Assembly (NCBI GenBank): GCA_965368585.1
Contig: CBDUNM010000103.1
Location: forward strand, 1 to 19,386
DNA length: 19,386 nt
From: JARRQB01 sp965368585
Lineage (GTDB): Bacteria > Pseudomonadota > Gammaproteobacteria > Chromatiales > Chromatiaceae
Reading direction: 5' to 3'
In this document: piece after piece, positions 8,002 through 15,379 of the stretch
Position numbering within the stretch: position 1 is the stretch's first letter
Layout of the letters: the number at the start of each line of letters is the position of its first letter
Position numbers and translations under genes: made by a program
The notes under the pieces: model-generated
Told to the model about the DNA's origin: nothing
The model's input: only the letters and a program-made list of their open reading frames with translations
Database searches by the model: none

Positions 8002-8148
8002 ATATTTGTAAAAGCCCTGCTATTCATGAGTCGGCGAGTCTCCAGCCGTCGTATCGCAGTTGTTTACCCAACGGCCGCGTCTCGCCGTAAGCAGCCTGTC
8101 GAGTGATAAACTACTGTTCCTCGACCTGGCTACTCTCCACATAGCCCC

Positions 8149-8394
8149 ATGCTCGAATGCAGGGGTACGGTCAAAAGTTCCTGCCGTTCTGTTTCGACCT
8201 ACAGAATCGAAAAAGAGACGAATAACGAGATATTTTTGATCAATGGTGAGAAATTCAAGGCAAAAACATATTGCCTCGGTTGGTATGAAGGAGACGAAAT
8301 TGCGTTTCTTGATGGGAGTCCTTATGGCGCTTGCGCATCCGCTAGCCTGTTGAACTTTAACCGAGAAGACGTCCGCGATGTCTGGTGCGAATGA
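8149..8394 (+). CDS. Small Cys/Trp-rich protein, possibly a remnant
   Basis: An 81-residue frame. The second half looks like a real compact beta domain: NNEIFLINGEKFKAKTYC, GWYEGDEIAFLDGSPYGAC, then SLLNFNRED and a terminal WCE. The alternation of hydrophobic residues and the Cys, Gly and Trp positions is typical of a small conserved fold. The first 18 residues look less natural, no signal peptide is present, and no Shine-Dalgarno precedes the ATG. The frame is blocked by a stop at 8107. It may therefore be a decayed gene that lost its exported N-terminus. A hairpin follows directly after the stop. Family not recognised. Confidence 0.45.
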   Translation: MLECRGTVKSSCRSVSTYRIEKETNNEIFLINGEKFKAKTYCLGWYEGDEIAFLDGSPYGACASASLLNFNREDVRDVWCE

Positions 8395-8401
8395 GCGAAA
8401 C

Positions 8402-8430
8402 GGGACAGCCCTCGCGGCGAGTATTGTCCC
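8402..8430. terminator. Nested stem-loop after small gene
   Basis: GGGACA (8402-8407) pairs with TGTCCC (8425-8430), and inside it CTCG pairs with CGAG around a CGG loop. It starts seven bases after the small gene's stop codon. There is no T-run on the plus strand, so it is at best a non-canonical terminator or a 3' stabilising structure. Confidence 0.4.
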
Positions 8431-8653
8431 AAACACACCTCATCCCGATGGTCGGCGTCCTTAACTTTTGCCGAAAACTTGGCGCCCCGCCCCGCCTCTA
8501 CGGTGCATCTAAAACTTCACGCTGGCGAACGCTTGCGAGACTCGAGTTGTACTTTTGATTTGACTCGAAGCTCTGTCTCGATTTCAATTTTCGATTGAAC
8601 ACGATAGTGCCCAAGTCACCTGGCCGGGTGGACGCAGCTTAGCATCGACCTCC
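8431..8653. other. Non-coding stretch with short repeats
   Basis: No gene is supported between the small ORF and the MAPEG gene. It contains GACTCGA twice (around 8539 and 8567) and a 6-bp TTCAAT/ATTGAA inverted repeat at 8583-8599. The base composition shifts to the GC-richer right half from about here. Confidence 0.35.
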
Positions 8654-9088
8654 TTAGGCCAACGTAATCCTGATGGCATTCACCGCCAGCACCCACAAAC
8701 AAAGCGTTCCCAGGGTGAACAACAGTGTCCTTACGATCACAATATTCACCAGGCCCTGCCACAGACTGTGTGCAATCCGAAAGCCCGTATAGCCCCACGC
8801 GGCAGCCAGGCTGAGCGAGCTTGTATCGCCGGCAATGCCGAGCACGGCGACAAGTGCGTAAAAGAGCGTCGGCTGCTCCATCAGGTGCGTAAAGTTGTGC
8901 GACACCCAATTGACCTTGGCGGGCATGTCCTGTTCAACATCCGCATATCGGGCGCCACGCGGCGCGGTCGCGATATTCAGTCCACTTTTCTTGAGCGCTG
9001 GAAACCGGGTCGCTGTCATCCAGAGCATTACGATCAAGGACCACAAGACAAGCACGGCCGCCGGCGCCAGAATCGTTGCATTAGTCAT
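8654..9088 (-). CDS. MAPEG-family membrane protein
   Basis: A 144-residue integral membrane protein of the MAPEG type (membrane-associated proteins in eicosanoid and glutathione metabolism). It has four hydrophobic helices, about residues 8-28, 76-92, 95-111 and 118-142. The hallmark block FTHLMEQPTLFYALVAVLGI is present, followed by GYTGFRIAHSLWQ and VIVRTLLFTLG. Bacterial members are of uncertain substrate; some have glutathione-transferase-like activity. The chosen ATG has GGGTGA four bases before it. The longer frame begins with a TTG at 9112 and adds eight poor residues. It is separated from the upstream minus gene by a 171-base gap with a hairpin, so it may have its own promoter. Confidence 0.85.
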   Translation of the reverse strand: MTNATILAPAAVLVLWSLIVMLWMTATRFPALKKSGLNIATAPRGARYADVEQDMPAKVNWVSHNFTHLMEQPTLFYALVAVLGIAGDTSSLSLAAAWGYTGFRIAHSLWQGLVNIVIVRTLLFTLGTLCLWVLAVNAIRITLA

Positions 9089-9139
9089 CGAATCACCCAT
9101 ACGTAGTTGCAATGGCGATTCACACTAGTGGACCGATCC

Positions 9140-9161
9140 GATCGGCGCAAGCGCCTCGATC
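9140..9161. other. Strong GC-rich hairpin
   Basis: GATC-GGCGC and GCGCC-TC-GATC form a nine-pair stem with a two-base bulge and an AA turn. It lies between the 117-aa gene and the MAPEG gene on the minus strand, and could attenuate or separate their transcripts. No T-run follows on either strand. Confidence 0.4.
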
Positions 9162-9259
9162 CAGGGGCGAGCGGTTTTCAGAGTCGCGGAAAGATAAGAA
9201 GGGAACACTCCCAATCTGAGGGTCTAGCGCGATAAACCAGGAATGCGCCGTGTCGTCGA

Positions 9260-9613
9260 TCAGAGCTCGTCGTCGGGCAAGCTGTGTGCAGCGCTACCCG
9301 CTTTGCGAAGTGCGATTATGGAAGCCCGAACCTGGTCCAGAATGTCCCTCGTATCTTCAGGGCCAAGCTGTTCGATAGCTCGCTCCTCAATCGTGAATAG
9401 AGCCATCAAATGTTGCCTCATCTGCCGAAACACTTCGGGGTCCTTTCGGCCACAGACGCTATCGTCGTTCTTTAGGATTCGCTCCGCCAGACCCGCTCGA
9501 CCCAGTTCAATATCACAGGCAATGGCAAGTTCTGATAGCTCGTGCACGATCGCTTCGATCTGTCGGCCCCAGTTGGAGTCCTGGAGCTCGACGCCCTCTT
9601 CTGTTTGGCTCAT
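9260..9613 (-). CDS. Small helical protein, unknown
   Basis: A 117-residue, acidic, probably all-helical cytoplasmic protein with no signal or membrane segment. Blocks include WGRQIEAIVHELSELAIACDIELGRAGLAERIL and VFRQMRQHLMALFTIEERAIEQLGPE. Family not recognised. AGAGGT lies five bases before the ATG, but this site is part of a stem-loop. It starts 43 bases after the stop of the PI-PLC-like gene and is probably co-transcribed with it. Confidence 0.65.
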   Translation of the reverse strand: MSQTEEGVELQDSNWGRQIEAIVHELSELAIACDIELGRAGLAERILKNDDSVCGRKDPEVFRQMRQHLMALFTIEERAIEQLGPEDTRDILDQVRASIIALRKAGSAAHSLPDDEL

Positions 9614-9615
9614 GT

Positions 9616-9634
9616 CATACCTCTCGGGGGTATG
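9616..9634 (-). promoter_or_regulatory. Hairpin covering the ribosome-binding site
   Basis: On the minus strand CATACC pairs with GGTATG across a seven-base loop (CCCGAGA). The Shine-Dalgarno AGAGG straddles the loop and the 3' arm, and the ATG lies just two bases beyond the stem. This could hide the ribosome site of the 117-aa gene and make its translation conditional or dependent on ribosomes finishing the upstream gene. Confidence 0.45.
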
Positions 9635-9656
9635 TTATCACGCCAGATTCAGGTCT

Positions 9657-11501
9657 CTATGAAGGACGAACGGGGTCGAACCGGAGTTTTACCGTTGTGT
9701 ACTTGCTGCCGACCGCCATAAGCAACAAAGCCAACATCAGCCAACCAACACCGCCGCCACCACTGCTAAATCTGGAAACGTTGCACGCCGTCGTCTTGAG
9801 ATTGCCGGTGCCGATGAAATTCTGTTTGCCAAATGTTTTACCGGTCAGGCTGACGCTGTCGTCGCCACACACGATCGCCGCGTCATTGACGTTGAAGATC
9901 ATGAACCTGTCGGCAATTCCGTCGGCATTCAGGTCAAACGCTTTGTCGTCGAGCGGTGCCGCTCCTCCACGCCCTAGTTTCACAGTCGTGGGATCGATCT
10001 GCAGCGCATCGAAATTAGTAACGGCGTCCGAGAGAATAGCGACCCGGACATTACTCTGAACGGCCGCGGGATTAATAGTCTGCGGCGGTCGACCTGGGTT
10101 TATCAGCAATTCGACGGGCCAGGGGTTCATCGCCAGCGCGATATCCAACGCCGCAGTCTCCTCGGCAAAGTCGACCCAGATTTCGTTGATGTAGTTACCC
10201 CAGTCATTCGGCACGACGAGGCTACCGACAAAATCCTGTAAATGCGGGTTCGCCGCGTCGGCGTTGTCCCTGACGCTGCAATCGATGCTCCCCGGCTGGC
10301 ACGTGAGCGTCCACCAGAGCTCGAAACGATCGCCGCTGGCGTCAAGCCAATTTTGACGCTGATCGTCGCGCATCGTGTTCAGGTCATCGGAGTTCGAGTA
10401 GCCACCGGGGCTGTCAAACAGGGAATCCCCGGCTGGCCAGAGCCCGATCGACGGGTCGGCGACCGCGTAGGTGTCATTCGTCTCGACCAGTACAATGACC
10501 CTGCCCTGACTACCGATCAGCTCGCCCATTGTCGAACTGGCCAACGCATCCTCCGCGACCATGTCCGACGTCAGCAACCATGGCGCCAGGTACTGGTCGA
10601 TCAGGTCGACGAATACGACGTAGTCGGCGGCGTCGAACTCACTGCCGTTGAACCCCTTCCAGTAATGCGTGAATTCCAGAACAACGAGCTCGCGATGTCC
10701 TTCCTGCATGAAGTCCGCGACGTCGCCGAGAATCTCCGGCATTGACGGACCCGTAACCGACAGACTGCGCACGAATCCACCGGCTTCGAACACGATGGTG
10801 CCAATATCGTAGGCGCGGCCGGTCCCCGTTATACATCCGGTAAACGGATACGGTCTGTCGATACAAGGCACAGTAAACTCCAGCCGAAGTTCGTAGTCCA
10901 CGTTGTCGCCGATGCCTTCCATCCTCGCCTGGCTGTGATGAATAAAGAGCGCACCGCCCTGCGACTTGGGTCGCAAGTCGAACATGCGGACGCCGTTTGA
11001 GAGTTGCCCATAGATATCGAGATTTTGCGTGATACTGAGTTCGCCGGGCTTGCCGGTCGCTAATTCGTAGTACTCGCCAACCCATCCCCAGACCAGATCG
11101 TAGAGACCTGTGTCGAAACAGGGGTCGTCAATAATTGGTATCGGAATGCAAATCTCATCGAACGCATCGACAGCACTCATGAGGTCGTCGAACAACGCCA
11201 AAAAAGGCTCGCCCTCTATGACACCGTCAGGCGGGTCAATCTCCACTTCGAAATCCGGTAGCCAACTCACCGACCAGTCTGCATACACGCCCGCATGCAA
11301 ATCTTCCAGGCCGATCTCGATCAGGCCGAGATGATGCATATACATGCCGGCATCATGGGATGCCGGTACCGACAGCGACTCGAGTGGTAAATTTCTGAGA
11401 CGTTGCTCGTTGTCCTGCATCCAACTGGCATCGTCAGCCATGGCAGGTGCAAATGCGAATGAGCCCAGCAACAGGGCCGATTTTATGAACGACGAATTCA
11501 T
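9657..11501 (-). CDS. Secreted PI-PLC-like protein, GlyGly-CTERM-like tail
   Basis: A 614-residue exported protein. The start is set by GGAGG five bases before the ATG and a signal peptide (cleavage expected after APAMA, residue 22). Residues 38-340 match a PI-PLC X-like catalytic fold: LSVPASHDAGMY holds the first catalytic His (49), VRMFDLRPKSQGGALFIHHS the second (188 or 189), and ELVVLEFTHYW follows. Residues 485-573 are a VAIL...FDAL...DPTTVKLG / DLNADGIAD domain seen in secreted marine proteins, with a Ca-binding-like Asp loop. The tail (579-614) is SSGGGGVGW, a hydrophobic segment, then basic residues, like GlyGly-CTERM rhombosortase substrates. A phosphodiesterase acting on phosphoinositide or other phospholipid-like substrates is inferred. 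It diverges from pseudo-receiver copy 1. Confidence 0.85.
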   Translation of the reverse strand: MNSSFIKSALLLGSFAFAPAMADDASWMQDNEQRLRNLPLESLSVPASHDAGMYMHHLGLIEIGLEDLHAGVYADWSVSWLPDFEVEIDPPDGVIEGEPFLALFDDLMSAVDAFDEICIPIPIIDDPCFDTGLYDLVWGWVGEYYELATGKPGELSITQNLDIYGQLSNGVRMFDLRPKSQGGALFIHHSQARMEGIGDNVDYELRLEFTVPCIDRPYPFTGCITGTGRAYDIGTIVFEAGGFVRSLSVTGPSMPEILGDVADFMQEGHRELVVLEFTHYWKGFNGSEFDAADYVVFVDLIDQYLAPWLLTSDMVAEDALASSTMGELIGSQGRVIVLVETNDTYAVADPSIGLWPAGDSLFDSPGGYSNSDDLNTMRDDQRQNWLDASGDRFELWWTLTCQPGSIDCSVRDNADAANPHLQDFVGSLVVPNDWGNYINEIWVDFAEETAALDIALAMNPWPVELLINPGRPPQTINPAAVQSNVRVAILSDAVTNFDALQIDPTTVKLGRGGAAPLDDKAFDLNADGIADRFMIFNVNDAAIVCGDDSVSLTGKTFGKQNFIGTGNLKTTACNVSRFSSGGGGVGWLMLALLLMAVGSKYTTVKLRFDPVRPS

Positions 11502-11743
11502 GGCAGCCTCCGGGAGATCGTTTGACTCCTGCGGCAGCCCGGCTGTCTTTAGGTCCCGCGCGATCTCCAGGGGGAGCATCACAAGGGAGATGAGGACCCG
11601 AAACTTTGCGTCGCTAGCTTTGACCAGCTTTGCCTTTGTCGCGCGGTCTACGCTACGCGCATTGCAACCGATCTCAAGAGAGGAAAGTACGTATTGGTCA
11701 CTCACCGAGCTCGGCTTCGCCATTCGACTTAACCAACCCATTA

Positions 11744-11759
11744 TGTGAGCTTCGTCACA
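11744..11759. promoter_or_regulatory. Perfect CRP-type site 1
   Basis: TGTGA-GCTTCG-TCACA is an exact match to the CRP/Vfr consensus half-sites with six-base spacing. It lies in the shared divergent region of the secreted PI-PLC-like gene and pseudo-receiver copy 1. No -10 element at the standard class I or class II distance was convincing, so which gene it serves is open. Confidence 0.75.
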
Positions 11760-11786
11760 AGTATTCTGGACGCGCGAGCCGACAAA

Positions 11787-11806
11787 GCACCTCCGCGAGC
11801 AGGCGG
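11787..11806 (+). promoter_or_regulatory. Conserved leader element 1
   Basis: GCACCTCCGC (11787-11796) is identical to the element at 17041-17050 and starts after the same 27-base gap from the CRP-type site. It is followed by GCGG, which can pair with CCGC in a small hairpin. CACCTCC resembles the 3' end of 16S rRNA (anti-Shine-Dalgarno). Its function is unknown. Confidence 0.5.
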
Positions 11807-11851
11807 CTAATGATGATATGGATCCACTCGAGTGAACGGACATGTTGCCTG

Positions 11852-12238
11852 ATGATCAAGATGAGAAAGAAGCAAGCCGAGCGACTCTGTATCACACACT
11901 TCGGTCTCATGGGCCACGAAGTTGCGGTTCTCAAGAGCACGTTGGAAAGAACCCCGGATCTGGCTGCCGTCTATGAGCTTCAAGAGCCTAACCAGGCCGG
12001 CACCTGCGACATCGTGGTAGTCAACCAGGACAGCCAACTCGCCACGTCGTGGTGGAAGAACTTCAAAAAGCGGAATCCAGCAGCCATACCGATGTTCCTC
12101 ACCAATTCGAAACAAGCGCTCGACGCCAGCGCCTATTGCAAGCGTCCGTTTTCGCCGTCCTTCCTGCAGGCCGCCTTCCAGGACCTGGTAACCAAGAATG
12201 GACCGCTGGCGCAGACGGCACGATTCTCCACGCCGTAA
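11852..12238 (+). CDS. Pseudo-receiver protein, copy 1
   Basis: A 128-residue protein, 81/128 identical to copy 2 at 17159. The sequence fits a degenerate response-regulator receiver: strands LCITHFG, CDIVVVN, PMFLT and AYCKRPF alternate with helices. The phosphoacceptor Asp is replaced by Asn (DIVVVN), the acidic pair of strand 1 is absent, and the conserved Lys-Pro is KRPF. The signalling Thr (MFLT) and the last helix (SPSFLQAAFQDLV) remain. Phosphorylation is therefore unlikely; a protein-interaction role is inferred. The start was chosen because it aligns in register with copy 2, both proteins then being 128 residues; no strong Shine-Dalgarno is seen. The frame is open upstream to 11630, but those residues have no counterpart in copy 2. 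Confidence 0.8.
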   Translation: MIKMRKKQAERLCITHFGLMGHEVAVLKSTLERTPDLAAVYELQEPNQAGTCDIVVVNQDSQLATSWWKNFKKRNPAAIPMFLTNSKQALDASAYCKRPFSPSFLQAAFQDLVTKNGPLAQTARFSTP

Positions 12239-12382
12239 CCGTCAAATCCCGGTCAGTCCGCCGCAATTCACCGAAAATCGGCTCAGAGAAGACGTTTTTG
12301 TGGATTAAGTCATATTCCGCCGGCCGAACGCCGCCCATACTCCCAGTGAGGCACGTATAACGGGTTGCGTTTCGAGAGTCAG

Positions 12383-13621
12383 ATGCTTTCAGGGTTTTCG
12401 ACAGATATGGTCATCGCACTGCTGGGCACCGGCGCAGTCGCCGGCCTGTTCGCGTGGCTCGTGCGCGGCATGATCGCGAAGCGTCTGAATGTCCAGATCA
12501 TCGAAGACTGGGAATCGCGCGTTGATGCTATCACCCGTGAACGCGATCGGCTGGTGAGCGAGGCCAACAAATACCGCGCGACTATCGAAACGCAGCAAGC
12601 CGAAATGCATCAGAATCAGCAAGCGGCACAGCGCACGAGAACATCACTTAACTCGGCGGTAGAGAAGATCAAGTTGCTCTCAAAGGACCTGTTCACACTG
12701 CGGGCCGAACGCGAAGATTCGAAACTGAAACTCGTTACTTTTCAAAATACCCTGAATTCCGTACGCGATCAGTCCCAGGACTTGCAGCGCGAGTTCATCA
12801 AGTCGCGAAACTTCTACAAAGCCGAACTCAAGAAGGCCTTCGAAAAACGGCAGGCCCTCGAAGTGAGCATCGATAACGCGAACGCCGAGCAGGACTCGCT
12901 CAGAAACCTGTTGATGGGCTCACGCTCCGAGCAGGAGTCGATAAACAGAATGCTCGAATCGGCAAAAAACAGGCTGGCCGAGATCGACAAACTCGAACAG
13001 GACGTTGTGCGCCTCGAGGCCGACAACGCACAGCTGAATCACGATGCGGCGCTGGCACAACAGGAAATCGAATCACTCAGGCGGGATGTCACCGAACTCG
13101 ACGAGCTGAAAGTACAGAATACGGAACTGTCCGAGGTCGTGAAGTCGATGGAGGCCAGCCGCAGGCAATACGAACAGGACGCAAAGCGCTACCAGGGTGT
13201 CGCGAGCAACTCGGAGAAGCAGTCAGAAACGCTGCGTATTCGCCTCGACGAGGTTGAGAAGAACTTCCTGGAGCTCGAGAAGCAACAGGAGAATGCTATC
13301 AGGCAGGCGCGCGAGGAAGCCGCTGCTGCCAGGAATTCGAATGGCCAGGACCGCGAACCGGTCCAGGAAGTCGATGATCTCAAGGAGATCATCGGCATTG
13401 GCAAGGTGTTTGAAGGCGCACTCAACGAACTCGGTGTCTATTCATTCAGGCAGCTTGCCAACTTTGGCATAGCCGACATCGCGCGCGTCAATGCAAAACT
13501 CAAGGAGTTCAAAGGCCGCATGGAGCAGGACGACTGGATAGGCCAGGCGAAGGAACTGATGTTCAAGAAATACGGCGGTGCCGCCTCGAACGACGACGGA
13601 AAGAAGGTAAACCATTCATAA
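12383..13621 (+). CDS. Membrane-anchored coiled coil with HhH-like tail
   Basis: A 412-residue protein. One N-terminal membrane helix (about 9-28, MVIALLGTGAVAGLFAWLV) is followed by a basic patch. A long Glu/Gln/Lys-rich coiled coil runs from about 40 to 315. The C-terminal domain (330-394) contains DDLKEIIGIGKVFEGALNEL and then LGVYSFRQLANFG, a helix-hairpin-helix-like domain with the GIG turn, of the type found at the C-terminus of many bacterial membrane coiled-coil proteins. Ending in EQDDWIGQAKEL, it resembles the DDWxxQA pattern of that family. The ATG at 12383 is preferred to a TTG at 12365. It follows pseudo-receiver copy 1 by 144 bases on the same strand and converges on the AidB-like gene. 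A scaffold or envelope role is inferred. Confidence 0.8.
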   Translation: MLSGFSTDMVIALLGTGAVAGLFAWLVRGMIAKRLNVQIIEDWESRVDAITRERDRLVSEANKYRATIETQQAEMHQNQQAAQRTRTSLNSAVEKIKLLSKDLFTLRAEREDSKLKLVTFQNTLNSVRDQSQDLQREFIKSRNFYKAELKKAFEKRQALEVSIDNANAEQDSLRNLLMGSRSEQESINRMLESAKNRLAEIDKLEQDVVRLEADNAQLNHDAALAQQEIESLRRDVTELDELKVQNTELSEVVKSMEASRRQYEQDAKRYQGVASNSEKQSETLRIRLDEVEKNFLELEKQQENAIRQAREEAAAARNSNGQDREPVQEVDDLKEIIGIGKVFEGALNELGVYSFRQLANFGIADIARVNAKLKEFKGRMEQDDWIGQAKELMFKKYGGAASNDDGKKVNHS

Positions 13622-13648
13622 GGGCCCCTGCAAAGCCGAGCGATATGG

Positions 13649-15304
13649 CTACACAAGCAGCGGGTCCGCGCGCTCCAGGATCGTAGCTATGTCGAGTCCT
13701 GCTGGCAGAGTGCCATAGTTGCGAACTCCCTCTCCGGACAGCCGCGACGCAATAAATCCCTCGGCCACGGCGGAGCAGCCGGCACGCAGCAGCAAGCTGG
13801 CCTGCATCGTCAGCGCCAATTGCTCGGCCAGCCTGCGAGCGCCGAACTCCGAAGCCACGGCATCGGACAGTGAGTCCTTGAGCGCAACCACGGCTCGATC
13901 CAGCTCCGGGCTGTCACCCTGGCTTGCGGCGAGTTCCTCGAACCAAACGTCGAGAACACGCGGGCTCTTCTGCAAGGCACGCAGCAAGTCGAGCGCCTGG
14001 ACGTTGCCGGAGCCTTCCCAGATGGCATTGATCGGTGCGTCGCGATACAGCCGTGCCGTAATGAAATCCTCGGTGACGCCGTTGCCGCCCAGGCATTCCA
14101 TGGCCTCATAGGCATGGCCGGGCGTACGTTTGCAGATCCAGTACTTGCCGGTGGGCAGGCCGAGGCGCAGCAGGAGCGCATCGTGCTCTCCGTTCGAACC
14201 GCCCTGGCTGTTGTCGAGCGCTTCGGCCATGCGCAGGGTCATGGCGAGGGAACCCTCCACTTCCAGCTGCAGGTCGGCCAGCACGTTGCGCATCAGCGGC
14301 TGCTCGATCAGGGCTTTGCCAAACGCCACCCGGGTGCGTGCGTGGTTGACGGCCTGGGCCACCGCTTGCCGTTGGCCGGCACTGGAGCCGATCATGCAGT
14401 CGAAACGGGTCATCGCGACCATTTCGATGATCGAACGAACGCCCCGCCCTTCTTCGCCCACCATCCAGCCGAGCGCGCCGTACAGCTCAATCTCCGAGGA
14501 GGCGTTCGACACGTTGCCCATTTTCTCTTTCAGTCTTTGCACCTGGACCGGGTTCTTGCTGCCGTCCGGCCGCCAGCGCGGCACCAGGAAACAGCTGAGA
14601 CCATCCTCCGCCTGGGCAAGCACCAGGAAGGCATCGCACATCGGCGCCGATGTGAACCACTTGTGGCCCGTCAGCTCGTAGGCCTCACTGGGACCGCGCC
14701 CTCCGATGGCAACCGCGCGGGTCGTGTTGCTGCGCACATCCGAGCCGCCCTGCTTCTCGGTCATCCCCATACCGATGGTCACAGCCTGCTTTTCGGTATG
14801 CGGCATATTCCGCGGGTCATACGCGGGCGCCAGCACTTTCGGCAGCCATTCATCGGCAATTGCGGCGGTCAGCTTCAGCGTTGGCACAGACGCAAAGGTC
14901 ATGGTCAGCGGGCAGCCGTGCCCCGATTCGACCTGCGCCTGCAAATAGTAGAGCCCCGCCCGGGCCACGTGCGCGCCCGGGCCCGGATTTGCCCAGGGAC
15001 CGGCATGCAGGCCGGTCTCGAGGCCCAACTTCATGAGCTTGTGATAGGCGTCGTGATACCTGACGCGGTCTATACGGTGGCCCTGCGGGTCGTGAGAGTC
15101 GAACCGGGGCTTGTGCTCGTTCGCAAGAAATCCCCACTCGATGACGTCGGCACTGCCAGTAAGCGCACCGTGAGCATGCAGCGCGTCGTTGGCGTGGCCG
15201 CCGCCGTGCCGCCGCACGGCTTCGCGCAGCGCCGTATCGCCGTCGTACGCGTTGTAGTCCACAAGCGGAGACGACTGGTTGAACACGTCGTGTGTAGATC
15301 CCAT
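13649..15304 (-). CDS. aidB: AidB-like acyl-CoA dehydrogenase
   Basis: A 551-residue FAD enzyme, close to the usual AidB length (541 in E. coli). Landmarks are the N-terminal SPLVDYNAY region, MTEKQGGSD at 181-189, GHKWFTSAPMCDAFLVLA at 213-230, EGRGVRSIIEMVAMTR at 285-300, and the AidB-type GGNGVTEDFITARLYRDAP...WEGSGN at 406-434. In E. coli AidB is induced in adaptive responses to alkylation and binds DNA; the enzymatic substrate is not settled. AAAGGAG lies eight bases before the ATG. It follows the alginate-lyase-type gene by 75 bases on the same strand, a gap holding a GC-rich hairpin just before the ribosome site. It may be co-transcribed with the lyase or use its own promoter. Confidence 0.9.
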   Translation of the reverse strand: MGSTHDVFNQSSPLVDYNAYDGDTALREAVRRHGGGHANDALHAHGALTGSADVIEWGFLANEHKPRFDSHDPQGHRIDRVRYHDAYHKLMKLGLETGLHAGPWANPGPGAHVARAGLYYLQAQVESGHGCPLTMTFASVPTLKLTAAIADEWLPKVLAPAYDPRNMPHTEKQAVTIGMGMTEKQGGSDVRSNTTRAVAIGGRGPSEAYELTGHKWFTSAPMCDAFLVLAQAEDGLSCFLVPRWRPDGSKNPVQVQRLKEKMGNVSNASSEIELYGALGWMVGEEGRGVRSIIEMVAMTRFDCMIGSSAGQRQAVAQAVNHARTRVAFGKALIEQPLMRNVLADLQLEVEGSLAMTLRMAEALDNSQGGSNGEHDALLLRLGLPTGKYWICKRTPGHAYEAMECLGGNGVTEDFITARLYRDAPINAIWEGSGNVQALDLLRALQKSPRVLDVWFEELAASQGDSPELDRAVVALKDSLSDAVASEFGARRLAEQLALTMQASLLLRAGCSAVAEGFIASRLSGEGVRNYGTLPAGLDIATILERADPLLV

Positions 15305-15321
15305 CCTCTTATCTCCTTTAA

Positions 15322-15334
15322 GCGGCTGAGCCGC
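15322..15334. other. Small hairpin before AidB-like gene
   Basis: GCGGC-TGA-GCCGC forms a five-bp stem immediately upstream of the AAAGGAG of the AidB-like gene. On the minus strand only TT follows, so it is not a clear terminator. It may act on translation start or separate the two genes. Confidence 0.35.
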
Positions 15335-15379
15335 CGGCCTCCCGGGCAGGCTTGTAGCGCAGACAACGACGACGCGCGA

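Larger units (their letters stand above)
11502..11851. promoter_or_regulatory. Divergent promoter region 1
   Basis: A 350-bp region between the PI-PLC-like gene and pseudo-receiver copy 1. It contains the CRP-type palindrome, the conserved GCACCTCCGC element and a small CCGC/GCGG hairpin. The PI-PLC frame stays open through it, but the residues do not look like an exported protein's start. The centre of the palindrome is about 250 bases from the PI-PLC start and 100 bases from the pseudo-receiver start. Confidence 0.6.

Noticed and set aside
11502..11843. 114-residue N-terminal extension of the PI-PLC-like gene
   Set aside because: The frame is open, but a signal peptide and a GGAGG site define the start at 11501, and the extension covers the CRP-type site.
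11630..11851. Longer start for pseudo-receiver copy 1
   Set aside because: The added residues have no counterpart in copy 2 and cover the promoter and the conserved leader.
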